A DNA stretch of 64,000 nt from Pollutimonas nitritireducens (GCF_002849615.1 NZ_PDNV01000002.1:248001-312000), one strand, 5' to 3'. Counted from the stretch's first letter, positions 25,697 through 34,931 are shown. Notes: generated by a model from the sequence alone, not told the origin. A program made the numbers and translations.

Positions 25697-26652
25697 TGTT
25701 GCGTTGCTTTCGCTGTCTCGTCGATGAACTGCGGGTACTCGTCGGGACCGAGATTTCCTGATTCCAAGGCAGAACGTTTCATATACTCTTTAAATCGTGG
25801 TGTTTCCATGGCCTTAAAGAAGCCGTCGGCGAGTTTCTCTTGGATATCCATAGGGATGTCTTTCGGACCGTACAATCCTCGTATCTGCTTCCAGGAGGTA
25901 TCGACGTCGTAGCCCGCCTCTGCGTAAGTCGGGACGTCAGGCAAGCTGCTCACTCGGTTCTCATTCATCACCGCAAGGATTCTTATGCGTCCTGCAGATA
26001 CGAAGGCAAGCGTACCGCCTGGGTTAATACTGACAGCGTCTATATGCTTTCCTAACACTGCAGTCGCTGCGTCACCCGAGCCCGGATAACTCACCCAAGT
26101 GATGGGCATACCGGCTTTCTCGGCGAGAATTTGCACTGCGATGTTATGGGACGCACCCACCGCACCATAACCACCAATCTTCACTCGCTCACCTCCTTTT
26201 GCAGCCTCAACCAGGTCCTTGAGAGACTTATAAGGGCTGTCAACGTGAACGGCGAGAATATAAGGGTCGATCTGATTGAGCATAATCCATGAAAAGTCTT
26301 TTGGGGTGTAGGTTCCTTTTAAATTCGTCAGCATTGCTGTAACGTGTGACCCTGTATTCACCCCTACGGTATAGCCATCCGGCTCCGCCGAATTGATGAA
26401 TGACATCTGAGTAGCACCGCTACCGCCCGGCCTATTAACAACAACGACCGGTTTGCCAAAAATTGGAGCTGCTGCCAAAGCGAGCTCTCGCGCAAACAGA
26501 TCCGTGGAAGAGCCTGCGGCCGTATGAGCGACAATGGTAATGGGCTTAGTTGGAAAGTTTTGCGCCAGTGCAGTGAACGGCAAAAGCGCTACGCAGCCTG
26601 CAAATACGGCCAACGCGCTAACCCGCTGCAGCCCTTTTTTAAGATATTTCAT
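25666..26652 (-). CDS. Bug family receptor (TctC) of the tripartite transporter
   Basis: Periplasmic receptor cognate to the TctBA genes that follow. ATG 26652 is preceded by AGGGG; the frame is open to 26730, but the extra 26 residues look like leader. It has 328 residues. The signal peptide ends FTALAQNF, followed by PTKPITIVAHTAAGSSTDLFA, VNRPGGSGATQMSF and the WVSYPGSGDAATAVLGKH region. It is the third Bug receptor in the window, but the only one next to its permease. The palindrome at 26720-26732 lies 68 bases upstream. Confidence 0.9.
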   Translation of the reverse strand: MKYLKKGLQRVSALAVFAGCVALLPFTALAQNFPTKPITIVAHTAAGSSTDLFARELALAAAPIFGKPVVVVNRPGGSGATQMSFINSAEPDGYTVGVNTGSHVTAMLTNLKGTYTPKDFSWIMLNQIDPYILAVHVDSPYKSLKDLVEAAKGGERVKIGGYGAVGASHNIAVQILAEKAGMPITWVSYPGSGDAATAVLGKHIDAVSINPGGTLAFVSAGRIRILAVMNENRVSSLPDVPTYAEAGYDVDTSWKQIRGLYGPKDIPMDIQEKLADGFFKAMETPRFKEYMKRSALESGNLGPDEYPQFIDETAKATQQWLTKLGITQ

Positions 26653-26719
26653 ATAAACGTTGTCCCCTTTCTGTGCGGTCCTTCTCGCATTTGCAGTACG
26701 GTCGCCCCAACCTTTGAGG

Positions 26720-26732
26720 CTGTGAATCACAG
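26720..26732. promoter_or_regulatory. Palindrome upstream of the tctCBA operon
   Basis: CTGTGAATCACAG is a perfect inverted repeat with 6-bp arms and one central base, 68 bases upstream of the receptor start. A regulator-binding site is plausible; it resembles no factor I can name with confidence. Confidence 0.35.
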
Positions 26733-26739
26733 TATTGAG

Positions 26740-27645
26740 TAAAGCCGCTATACATTAAATTGGCTCGTGCCGCGTTGAAGTTGCAACGATGAAAGTCTAA
26801 CTACAGCGCTCCGGCCAGCCCATAGCCAAGCCTAGAATACACAACGGTTGCTGCGATTACAACCACTATAAAATACATAAAAACCCTTGGTTCGTACGTT
26901 GTTAGACCACCGAAAAGACGGGTTTCTCCGTCAAGTAGGCTGCGGTAACAGGCGAGATGTGTTTCGCGTGCCCATCCATCCTGGCGCAGCGTCTGTGAGT
27001 GCAAGCGTGATGTGTCGCACATTTGGCATGCCCGCCACCATACCGGCGATCGCATTGCTTACCGGCTTCTTATCAGCAGCGTACGCAGCAGAAACAAAGG
27101 GCCTGGCCAACTCAGATACCGCGCGGACAACGTCGAGTGCTGGACTGGGGTTGAACATAGAACCGATCGCACTTATCAGTGATGTCAACAGGCGACTCAA
27201 CAAGCAAGGCGGCGATCATTTCCGGACGCTCCGAGCAAAGCAAAACGATTTCCCGCTTTAACCCCTTCCTAATCTCATCGGGCGAATTGGCAGCGGCACG
27301 CGACCATGGCATTTTTTGGCATACGCGCGCACGGTTCGAGTCGCTGCTATCGGGCACCCACGATCGCATCGCATCACGGCACGCCGATGGCGAACTCCAG
27401 ACGCTGGTCGGTTCGGGCGAAGAGCCCATACTGCGCACGGTCAATGAAGCGCTCATTGCCATCATGACCGCCGACTTGCCGCTGCCAGTAATCGTCAAGC
27501 TAGTTGTCGCTCGGTGGAACGGATTCATGCAACCTGCCTTACGACCTCAGAAAGGGGCTGGCATGGCGTGGCTGTACTTTCGGGATTCAGATGAACGACG
27601 GCCACCCGGGACCAGTCGCGAACGGCGCCGCTCCACCGCTCGGGC
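26740..27645. other. About 0.9 kb with no recognisable gene
   Basis: Several overlapping frames exist on both strands: 27179-27712 plus, 27112-27528 minus, 26887-27261 plus and 26801-27055 minus. None shows a family I recognise, a convincing ribosome binding site or a dominant coding frame. The plus frame at 27179 runs into the antisense of the transposase fragment, so it cannot be intact as read. The stretch is probably decayed sequence between the TTT operon and the IS remnant. Confidence 0.45.
26860..26868 (+). promoter_or_regulatory. CAACCACTA motif, fourth copy
   Basis: The 9-mer seen at three other intergenic places in the island occurs here about 200 bases upstream of the tctC start. 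Its 19-base context keeps 13 positions of the 10245-10263 site. It could belong to the tctCBA promoter region or be a remnant. Confidence 0.35.
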
Positions 27646-28236
27646 CTACGCGCTTCGCTCACAGATGTCCTGGACTACTTCGCTAGCCAGCGTGCTGCTC
27701 TCGGTGTTGTAAATCTGCCAGCCTACGATTTTCCGGCTAAACAGATCCATGAATAGATACAGATAAAAGTAAACGCCTTTGCTGCGGGTGGGCAGATAAG
27801 TGATATCCCAGCTAAACAGTTGGTTTGGTCCGCTCGCCCGCGGCGTACGTGGTTTGGTGCGCGCCTGCGACGGACGCTCGGCACCGCGATGCTTAAGCTG
27901 GTTTGCCGCCTTGAGCACGCGGTAAAAGGTTGACTCACTCGCAATGTACTGACCCTGGTCGGCCAGGATGGGAACAATCTGGCTGGGCGGCAGATCGCCG
28001 AACTCCTTGGAGTTGGCCACGGCCAGCACGCGTTGGCGCTCAAGCGCACTCAGCTTGTTGATGGGTGCCTGCACCCGTTGCGGGCGCCCGTCGCCCACAG
28101 CCGGAGCCAGCCTCCAGCGCTGCAGCGTGCGCGCGCTCAAGGATATGGTCTGACAGGCGCGCGCTTGGCGAGCCCCCGCCACAACTGCTTGATCCACCAG
28201 GGCTACGATCTGGACGCGCTGTACGAATGAGGTCAT
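27646..28236 (-). pseudogene. IS3-family transposase OrfB, truncated at the C-terminus
   Basis: From ATG 28236 the product begins TSFVQRVQIVALVDQAV, an IS3-group OrfB N-terminus, and continues into the integrase core with FSWDITYLPT and YLYLFMDLFSRKIVGWQIY (first catalytic Asp and core strands). It stops soon after ASEVVQDICERSA, before the second Asp and the Glu, so no active transposase can be made. The start overlaps the OrfA stop, as in intact IS3 elements. Confidence 0.85.
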
Positions 28237-28370
28237 TTGTCCTCGTCCTCCCACAGCGCCTGGTACTTTTTTTCAGTATCACCAACGCCGCCGCCTCGGC
28301 CAAGGCCTTTTCTTTGCGAGCCAATTCCCGCTTGAGCTTGGTGTTTTCAGCTTTAGCGCGCGGCTCTCAG
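28233..28370 (-). pseudogene. IS3-family OrfA remnant with a disrupted A7 run
   Basis: On the minus strand the frame reads LKRELARKEKALAEAAAL, the usual C-terminal helix of OrfA. After a run of seven A (28267-28273) the expected ending KKYQALWEDEDK is in another frame and stops at 28233. The run may be one base too long, or may have been the slippery site. The N-terminal two thirds of OrfA are missing. Confidence 0.7.
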
Positions 28371-28586
28371 CAACCGCCGGCGACTCCGCCGTTGAGCAAA
28401 AAGCGGCGCGCCCTGCGGGCTTGTCCAATTTAGATTTATTTTCTTGGCAATCCAGATAAGTGACATGCGAAGGAAAAGCTGGCCTACGCCTTGTAAGGGC
28501 GGAGCTCCGCCAGTGTTGGACACTCCTAAGCGGATACCCCCTTGAACCCGCTGCTCGCGACGAGCGCTTTCATAAGGGGTGAAATG

Positions 28587-28660
28587 TGCGACGTAGAGGG
28601 ATCGAACCTCTGACCCCGGGCTTAGAAGGCCCGTGCTCTATCCAACTGAGCTAACGTCGC
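28587..28660 (-). tRNA. tRNA-Arg(TCT)
   Basis: Read on the minus strand, the 5' acceptor strand GCGACGT pairs with ACGTCGC and is followed by discriminator A. The D loop AGCTCAGTTGGATAGAGC, a 5-bp anticodon stem with loop CTTCTAA (anticodon TCT) and T arm AGAGGTTCGATCCCTCT are intact. CCA is not encoded. The 3' end faces the IS remnant and catabolic island. Confidence 0.95.
28612..28644. repeat. 33-bp direct repeat, copy 1, inside tRNA-Arg
   Basis: Covers the anticodon arm and part of the D arm of the intact tRNA-Arg. It is identical to 28721-28753, with starts 109 bases apart. Confidence 0.85.
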
Positions 28661-28712
28661 ATTGACTGGACACAAGTCGATTGTAATATGCAACCACATC
28701 GACCTTAAATAA

Positions 28713-28769
28713 GAACCCCCGACCCCGGGCTTAGAAGGCCCGTGCTCTATCCAGCTGAGCTACTGCCGC
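28713..28769 (-). pseudogene. Truncated second tRNA-Arg(TCT)
   Basis: On the minus strand it begins with acceptor strand GCGGCAG, D arm AGCTCAGCTGGATAGAGC and the same TCT anticodon arm as its neighbour. It ends in the T loop at GGGGGTTC; the 3' half of the T stem and the acceptor strand are missing. The acceptor stem differs from the intact copy, so it was a separate gene, not a simple local duplication. It cannot fold into a working tRNA. Confidence 0.75.
28721..28753. repeat. 33-bp direct repeat, copy 2, inside the truncated tRNA
   Basis: Identical to 28612-28644. Such a repeat can serve as a recombination or attachment site. Confidence 0.85.
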
Positions 28770-28952
28770 ATTGTGCAAAACCATATTGGAGCGCAATTTT
28801 AGCGCGTTGCAACAGAAAGCGGAAAAACGTCACATAACGGGCACTTACAGTATTCGTAACTATTTCACCACACGCTTACATTGGGTAGCGTTGATAACAA
28901 TCCCAAATGCTACAGTTTCCCGGGTATCAATAAGAAACCCAGATAACCTCCC

Positions 28953-30257
28953 ATGAAATTTACGTACTCATCGCTGAAAAGCAGCCTATGCGCCACGGCG
29001 CTTGCAAGCAGCGCGCTCCTCGTTTTCCCCGCCAGTGCCGGCCTTAGCTACAAGCTGGATCGTCCCCAGGCCCTGCCGGGAGATACGATTAATATCGACG
29101 GTCTGCTTTTCAACGATACGGCAACAGCCATCACGTGGAACGCTCCCAGGCAATTGGTCATCCAGTGGCGCAATCAGGAAGGAAAAGCAATCCGCAGCCT
29201 GGCATACCTGTCCCAAGGCGAGCAGGCGACAGTTCCCGTCAACAACTTTGTGAAGTTCACATGGCGCGCTGTGGTGCCTACCGGCGTTCAGGGCTTGCAG
29301 GCCGTCAATATTGAAGGCGAGACCACCTTGCTTGCGCTGGACACCAGCCCGCTTGAAAACAGTACCATTTCAGGCACGCCCGCCGTCGGCCCTGTCGTCG
29401 ATGCAGGCGCGGCTACCGGTTCACAAGGACACGACCCTGCCCTGCCCGAGAATGTGGTGGCCACAACCGGGGCGTCCATATCCCAGGGCCCGGCCGTTAC
29501 GACGGCGCAGCAACCCCCGGCACGAGCCACTGGCTTAGCGAGGTATACCAGTGCCATTTCAGCCTACGAACCCATCTATTTCGACGTGGGGAATAAGGGT
29601 GGGCGAAATGCGCGCTATCAGGTCAGTTTCAAGTACCGCCTGTTCACGCCGAACGATGCGAATAATCCCGAATTCGAAGATCATTTCTTCCTTGGTTACA
29701 CTCAGACGGCACTATGGGACTTGCACTCGGATTCCAGTCCTTTTGTCGACACCTCGTTCAAGCCCAGCCTTTTCTGGCGCAAGGATGCGATATGGCAATC
29801 ACCTGAAAAAAACGTTTTTCTTGGTCTAGCCAGCGGAATCGAGCATGAATCCAATGGAAAGGGCGAGGAAGATTCGCGCTCACTCAATTTTGCCTATATA
29901 CAGCCCGAATTCAATTATCGTTTCGGAGGCGGAAGCACGCTTACTTTTGCACCCCGCGTCAAGACCTACTTTTCTACCGGAAACAGAAACTCAGACTACT
30001 CCGACTATGCTGGTCATGTCGATTGGAAATTGCGATGGGCGCAGGATAACGGCCTGGTATTGTCAGCCTTGCACCGCCATGGCGACGGAGGTCGCACGAC
30101 AAATCAGCTGGAAGCGGCATGGCCGTTGAAACGTACCGTCCTGAACATGAACGGCTACCTGCATGTGCAGTATTTCAAGGGCTACGGCGAGACGCTGCTC
30201 GGCTACAACCATAAAAGCGAGCCCCAGGTCCGTGTCGGTATTTCGCTGATTCCATAA
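28953..30257 (+). CDS. pldA: Outer-membrane phospholipase A
   Basis: Hydrolyses acyl chains of phospholipids that reach the outer leaflet of the outer membrane. It has 434 residues, a signal peptide ending FPASAG, and an N-terminal beta-rich region (residues 30-125). A Pro/Ala/Thr-rich linker (about 130-190) follows, then the 12-strand barrel domain. The catalytic block EHESNGKGEEDSRSLN gives the His-Ser pair of OMPLA, and the barrel ends in the typical terminal strand VRVGISLIP. It is longer than the enterobacterial enzyme by the N-terminal region. It is followed 17 bases later by the convergent LysR gene. Confidence 0.92.
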   Translation: MKFTYSSLKSSLCATALASSALLVFPASAGLSYKLDRPQALPGDTINIDGLLFNDTATAITWNAPRQLVIQWRNQEGKAIRSLAYLSQGEQATVPVNNFVKFTWRAVVPTGVQGLQAVNIEGETTLLALDTSPLENSTISGTPAVGPVVDAGAATGSQGHDPALPENVVATTGASISQGPAVTTAQQPPARATGLARYTSAISAYEPIYFDVGNKGGRNARYQVSFKYRLFTPNDANNPEFEDHFFLGYTQTALWDLHSDSSPFVDTSFKPSLFWRKDAIWQSPEKNVFLGLASGIEHESNGKGEEDSRSLNFAYIQPEFNYRFGGGSTLTFAPRVKTYFSTGNRNSDYSDYAGHVDWKLRWAQDNGLVLSALHRHGDGGRTTNQLEAAWPLKRTVLNMNGYLHVQYFKGYGETLLGYNHKSEPQVRVGISLIP

Positions 30258-30274
30258 AGAAAGGTGCCGCCCGC

Positions 30275-31231
30275 TCAACGAATGCGCGCGGCGGTTCTCT
30301 GAACCGGCGCCGAAGATGTTCCACTCTCGGTCTCGCAGGCGTGAATCAAAAACTGCCTGAATACGTCGACGAGTCCGGAAGGCTGCCGGGTGCTGGGCCA
30401 TAGCAGGCCAACATCCATGGGCGCAAGCGAATCGCTGACCGGGATGGCCATGATTTTCTTTCCTTCCAGGGACCACGGCCTGTACACCAAGTCGGACAAT
30501 ATCGAAATCCCAAAGCCGTAGGCGACCAGGCCTCGCAGGGCTTCCAGCGAACTGGTGCGCATCGCTATGTTGAGGGCGGCCCCCGCCGGCCCCCAGTGCC
30601 GCATGGCCGCGGCTTCCGCATCATCGACAGTCAGCAATATATAAGGACAGCGTTCAACGTCGGAGAGACTGACGATCGCTTGCCGCGCAAGCGGATGGCT
30701 GGCCGCCATCCAGACCCGGCGGCGCGAGCGGACAAGAAGGTGATGCCCATAGCGCTGCGGCATCTCGATATTCGACAGCAGCGCCACGCCCAAGTCTATT
30801 GTGCTATCGGCCAACGCCCGTTCGAGCGCAGGCCTGTCCATATCAATCAGATCAATTTCGACCTGCGGGTAACTGCGCTTGAAACGGCTGAGCAAGTCAG
30901 GCAGGAAGTAACCCAGCACCGTATACGTAGCCGCCAGGCGTATGGTGCCGGTCGCGGTTTGTGGAAGCAGGCTGGCATGGCGCATGGCATCGTTGACCGA
31001 ATCCATGACGTGCCGCGCATGATGAAAGAAAACCTGCCCTTCGGCGGTCAATATTACGCCATGAGGCAAGCGGTCGAACAGCCGCACCTTCAGTTGTTTT
31101 TCAAGGCTTTGTACGGCACTGGTGATCGCGGACTGGGACACGTGTTCAGACAGGGCGGCAGCGGAAAACTGTCCGGTGGTGGCAGCGGCAATAAAGTAAC
31201 GGAATTGCCTTAACGTGACGTGGTCCTTCAT
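30275..31231 (-). CDS. LysR-type transcriptional regulator
   Basis: The N-terminal winged helix (LRQFRYFIAAATTGQFSAAA, then SQSAITSAVQSLEKQL) and a periplasmic-binding-like effector domain (TIRLAATYTVLGYFLPDLL, IDLGVALLSNIEMP) give a 318-residue LysR protein. It is divergent from the IorAB-like gene, and the two coding frames are separated by 75 bases, the classic arrangement in which such a regulator controls its neighbour. The inducer is unknown, but an aromatic amino acid catabolite would fit the target. Confidence 0.9.
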   Translation of the reverse strand: MKDHVTLRQFRYFIAAATTGQFSAAALSEHVSQSAITSAVQSLEKQLKVRLFDRLPHGVILTAEGQVFFHHARHVMDSVNDAMRHASLLPQTATGTIRLAATYTVLGYFLPDLLSRFKRSYPQVEIDLIDMDRPALERALADSTIDLGVALLSNIEMPQRYGHHLLVRSRRRVWMAASHPLARQAIVSLSDVERCPYILLTVDDAEAAAMRHWGPAGAALNIAMRTSSLEALRGLVAYGFGISILSDLVYRPWSLEGKKIMAIPVSDSLAPMDVGLLWPSTRQPSGLVDVFRQFLIHACETESGTSSAPVQRTAARIR

Positions 31232-31306
31232 CTATTTTTCCAATACCTGTTAGCTGAAAAATTGATTTTACGATATCAAGATAAGCTCATACACTGGAAA
31301 GACAAC

Positions 31307-34300
31307 ATGATTCCTACTGGAGACAACCTGGTGAACGCTCCTCTCGATCCGGCTTTGCTTTCGGCACTGGCCACGGTATCTCTCGACGACAAGTACACGC
31401 TGGAACACGGCCGGGCCTATATGAGCGGCACCCAGGCGCTGGTACGGCTGCCCATGCTGCAAAAAGCGCGCGACCGACTGGCGGGCCTTAACACTGCCGG
31501 TTTCATATCGGGCTATCGGGGCTCTCCCCTTGGGGCGCTGGATCAGGCCCTATGGAAAGCCAAGAAGCATCTCGCCGACAACGAGATTGTGTTCCAGCCC
31601 GGATTGAATGAGGACCTGGCGGCCACGTCGATATGGGGAACCCAGCAGGTCACCCTTTATCCGGATGCCACCCACGAGGGCGTATTCGGCATGTGGTACG
31701 GCAAGGGGCCGGGCGTGGACCGCTCCATGGACGTCTTCAAGCACGCGAACTCGGCGGGAACGGCCCGCCACGGCGGGGTGCTGGTCCTGGCCGGCGATGA
31801 CCATGGCGCCAAATCGTCCACCGTCGCGCATCAATCGGAACATGCATTCCAGGCCGCGGGCATACCGGTACTGTATCCGTCCAATGTTCAGGAATACTTG
31901 GATTACGGTTTGCACGGCTGGGCCATGAGCCGCTACTCGGGTCTCTGGGTGGCCATGAAGTGCGTCACCGAGGTCGTCGAATCGACGGCATCGGTCGACA
32001 TCGATCCCGATCGCGCACGCATTGTCATTCCCGACGATTTCCTGCTGCCGCCGGACGGCTTGAGCATTCGATGGCCCGATCCACCGCTGGTCCAGGAAGC
32101 ACGGCTGATCGACTACAAATGGTATGCCGCCATCGCCTATACGCGTGCCAACAAGCTGAATCGTATTGTCATTGACTCTCCCCGCGCACGTTTTGGCATC
32201 ATGACCGCCGGCAAGGCCTATCTGGACACGCGCCAGGCTTTGGCCGATCTCGGGTTGGACGAAACCACGTGTGCCCGCATCGGCATCCGCTTGATGAAAG
32301 TCGGCTGCGTCTGGCCGCTGAATGCCCAGGATGCGCGCGAATTCGCCACAGGACTGGAAGAAATACTGGTCATTGAAGAAAAGCGCCAGATACTGGAATA
32401 TGCGCTGAAAGAAGAACTCTATAACTGGCGCGACGATGTCCGACCTCGGGTTTTCGGCAAATTTGATGAAAAAGACAATGCCGGGGGTGAATGGTCTGTA
32501 CCGCGCGGGCACTGGCTATTGCCGGCTGCCGCCGAGCTGTCTCCGGCACTCATCGCCAGGGCCATAGCCCGGCGCCTCGAAAAGGCCGACCTTCCCGCGG
32601 AAGTTCAAAGCCGCATTGCCGCACGCATAGCCATCATCGACGCCAAAGACCGGGAACTGCGCAAACCCGTTATCACCACCGAACGCAAACCTTGGTTCTG
32701 TTCCGGCTGCCCGCACAATACGTCGACCAATGTGCCCGAAGGTTCGCGTGCGCTGGCCGGCATAGGCTGCCACTACATGTCCATCTGGATGGACCGCAAG
32801 ACCGAGACCTTCAGCCACATGGGCGGCGAAGGCGCGGCATGGATAGGCCAGAAATCGTTCACCAACGAGAAACACGTATTCGCCAACCTGGGCGATGGCA
32901 CCTATTTCCATTCCGGCGTGCTTGCAATCCGGGCTTCGATCGCCGCCAATTCCAATATCACCTACAAGATTCTGTACAACGATGCGGTTGCCATGACGGG
33001 CGGCCAGCCAGTCGACGGCATACTCAAGGTCACGGACGTCATTGCGCAAGTCCACGCCGAGGGTGCCAAGAAAGTCGTGGTAGTCACCGACGAGCCGCAA
33101 AAGTATAAAGGCGTCGCGCTGACCGGTAATCCGCCGGTCTATCACCGCGACGAACTCGATCGTGTGCAGCGCGAACTGCGTGACATCGAAGGCACCACCG
33201 TACTGGTGTATGACCAGACCTGTGCCACCGAGAAAAGACGTCGCCGTAAACGCGGTGCGTATCCCGACCCGGCACGTCGCGTATTCATCAATGATGCCGT
33301 CTGTGAAGGCTGCGGCGACTGTTCTGTGAAATCCAACTGCCTGTCGGTCGAACCGCTGCATACGCCGGTGGGCGTGAAACGCAAGATCAATCAGTCGTCA
33401 TGCAATAAAGATTACTCCTGTGTCAACGGCTTCTGCCCCAGCTTCATCACCGCTGAAGGCGCACAGGTCAAAAAGCCGGCGCTGAACCGGGAAGCCTTCG
33501 ATGCGCCAGCCGCGCTTCTCGCCGGCCTGCCGCTGCCCGTGCTGCCTGCGATTCAAAACAGCTACGGCATACTGGTCACCGGAATAGGCGGCACGGGCGT
33601 CGTCACCATAGGCGGCTTGCTGGGCATGGCGGCACACCTGGAAAGAAAAGGCGTAACCGTGCTGGACATGGCAGGTCTGGCACAAAAAGGCGGCGCCGTG
33701 CTGAGCCATGTCCAAATTGCCGCGCAACCCGCCGACCTGCATGCCACCCGCATTGCCACCGGCGAGGCCCGACTGATCATCGGCTGCGATGCGATCGTGA
33801 CGACCTCGGCCGATGTCTTGTCCAAAGCCCAGAAAAATGTGACGCATGCCGCGGTGAACAGCGCCCCTATTCCCACCGCCGACATCATTCATAACGCAAA
33901 GTGGCAATATCCGGCAGCGGCGGCAGCCGATGACTTGACCGAAGCGATCGGTAAAAACTGCGAGTTTTTAAATGCCAATGCCCTGGCCACCAAACTGCTG
34001 GGCGACGCCATCTATGCGAACCCGCTGCTGCTGGGCTATTCGTGGCAAAAGGGCTGGATACCGTTATCGTACGAAAGTCTCACACGCGCCATCGAGCTCA
34101 ATGGCGTCATGGTAGAGAAAAACCAGTCCGCCTTCGAATGGGGCCGCGCGGCTGCCCACCACGGCCCGGAGGCGATTGCGCCAGAACGGGATACCAAGGA
34201 TGCCGCGGCCACCGTGATTGCCATGCCTGAAACACTGGCCGGCATAATCGAGCGCAACACGCAGTGGCTGACGCAGTATCAAGACGCAGACTACGCTGCC

Positions 34301-34900
34301 CGTTATGTCAATGCCATCGACCGGATACAAAAAAAAGAAGCCTCACTGGCCTCAGCCAGTACTTTGCGTCTGACACGCGCGGTCGCGACCAACCTGGCTA
34401 AGCTGATGGCGTACAAAGATGAGTACGAAGTTGCCCGGCTCTATGTGGACCCAGCCTTCGCCGACAAGTTGCGGACCCAGTTCGAAGGCGAACCCGGGCG
34501 CGATTATCAGCTGCATTTCCATCTGGCGCCGCCGCTGTTTTCCAGACGCAACGACAAGGGTGAGCTCGTCAAGAAAAAGTTCGGTCCCTGGGTGATGTCG
34601 GTCTTTAAGATACTCGCGGCGCTCAGGGGGCTGCGGGGCACGGCGTTCGACGTATTCGGCAAGACGGCCGAGCGTCGCCAAGAACGCCAGCTGGTACGCG
34701 AATACCTCGAATTGATCGATGAACTAGCGGGTAGCCTGACGGAGCAGAACCTGGCCGTCGCTATTGAACTGGCCAACCTTCCCGATGATATTCGCGGCTT
34801 CGGACACGTGAAGGAAAAAAGTGTGCTGGCCGCCCAGACACGGCGCGGTGAACTGTTGAATGGCTTGCGGACGGCGGTTCCGCTGGGGCGCGCGGCCTGA
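31307..34900 (+). CDS. Fused indolepyruvate ferredoxin oxidoreductase-type enzyme (IorA-IorB)
   Basis: Oxidatively decarboxylates 2-oxo acids, likely aryl pyruvates, to acyl-CoA with electrons passed to ferredoxin. It has 1197 residues from ATG 31307 (GGAAAG upstream); GTG 31331 with GGAG is an alternative. In order: an N-terminal pyrimidine-binding domain (FISGYRGSPLGALDQAL); a TPP domain with the FCSGCPHNTSTN entry and the LGDGTYFHSGVLAIRASI motif; a ferredoxin-like CEGCGDCSVKSNC cluster; the gamma/IorB domain (GIGGTGVVTIGGLLGMA, GLAQKGGAVLSHVQIA); and a C-terminal extension. Aerobic betaproteobacteria carry this fused form. The convergent LIV-type ABC operon could supply the amino acid precursors. 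Confidence 0.9.
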   Translation: MIPTGDNLVNAPLDPALLSALATVSLDDKYTLEHGRAYMSGTQALVRLPMLQKARDRLAGLNTAGFISGYRGSPLGALDQALWKAKKHLADNEIVFQPGLNEDLAATSIWGTQQVTLYPDATHEGVFGMWYGKGPGVDRSMDVFKHANSAGTARHGGVLVLAGDDHGAKSSTVAHQSEHAFQAAGIPVLYPSNVQEYLDYGLHGWAMSRYSGLWVAMKCVTEVVESTASVDIDPDRARIVIPDDFLLPPDGLSIRWPDPPLVQEARLIDYKWYAAIAYTRANKLNRIVIDSPRARFGIMTAGKAYLDTRQALADLGLDETTCARIGIRLMKVGCVWPLNAQDAREFATGLEEILVIEEKRQILEYALKEELYNWRDDVRPRVFGKFDEKDNAGGEWSVPRGHWLLPAAAELSPALIARAIARRLEKADLPAEVQSRIAARIAIIDAKDRELRKPVITTERKPWFCSGCPHNTSTNVPEGSRALAGIGCHYMSIWMDRKTETFSHMGGEGAAWIGQKSFTNEKHVFANLGDGTYFHSGVLAIRASIAANSNITYKILYNDAVAMTGGQPVDGILKVTDVIAQVHAEGAKKVVVVTDEPQKYKGVALTGNPPVYHRDELDRVQRELRDIEGTTVLVYDQTCATEKRRRRKRGAYPDPARRVFINDAVCEGCGDCSVKSNCLSVEPLHTPVGVKRKINQSSCNKDYSCVNGFCPSFITAEGAQVKKPALNREAFDAPAALLAGLPLPVLPAIQNSYGILVTGIGGTGVVTIGGLLGMAAHLERKGVTVLDMAGLAQKGGAVLSHVQIAAQPADLHATRIATGEARLIIGCDAIVTTSADVLSKAQKNVTHAAVNSAPIPTADIIHNAKWQYPAAAAADDLTEAIGKNCEFLNANALATKLLGDAIYANPLLLGYSWQKGWIPLSYESLTRAIELNGVMVEKNQSAFEWGRAAAHHGPEAIAPERDTKDAAATVIAMPETLAGIIERNTQWLTQYQDADYAARYVNAIDRIQKKEASLASASTLRLTRAVATNLAKLMAYKDEYEVARLYVDPAFADKLRTQFEGEPGRDYQLHFHLAPPLFSRRNDKGELVKKKFGPWVMSVFKILAALRGLRGTAFDVFGKTAERRQERQLVREYLELIDELAGSLTEQNLAVAIELANLPDDIRGFGHVKEKSVLAAQTRRGELLNGLRTAVPLGRAA

Positions 34901-34905
34901 CACCG

Positions 34906-34931
34906 AAGCCTGCGCGATGTCGCGCAGGCTT
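34906..34931. terminator. GC-rich hairpin between convergent genes
   Basis: AAGCCTGCGCG (34906-34916) pairs with CGCGCAGGCTT (34921-34931) around ATGT. It lies just past the IorAB stop and overlaps the livF stop codon. There is no T tract, but the position between converging genes suits a bidirectional terminator. Confidence 0.5.

Larger units (their letters stand above)
27646..28370 (-). mobile_element. Remnant of an IS3-family insertion sequence
   Basis: Contains the OrfA and OrfB fragments only. Both ends are lost and no terminal inverted repeats are seen, so the boundaries are approximate. It lies 220 bases from the 3' end of a tRNA-Arg gene, typical of decayed island edges. Confidence 0.8.

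Noticed and set aside
26801-27055. Short hydrophobic minus-strand frame in the scar region
   Set aside because: No ribosome binding site, no homology visible, and it contains the CAACCACTA motif; more likely non-coding.
31550-33361. Two long minus-strand open frames (320 and 281 codons) opposite the IorAB-like gene
   Set aside because: Mirror frames of a GC-rich gene with clear TPP and Fe-S motifs on the plus strand; no motifs of their own.
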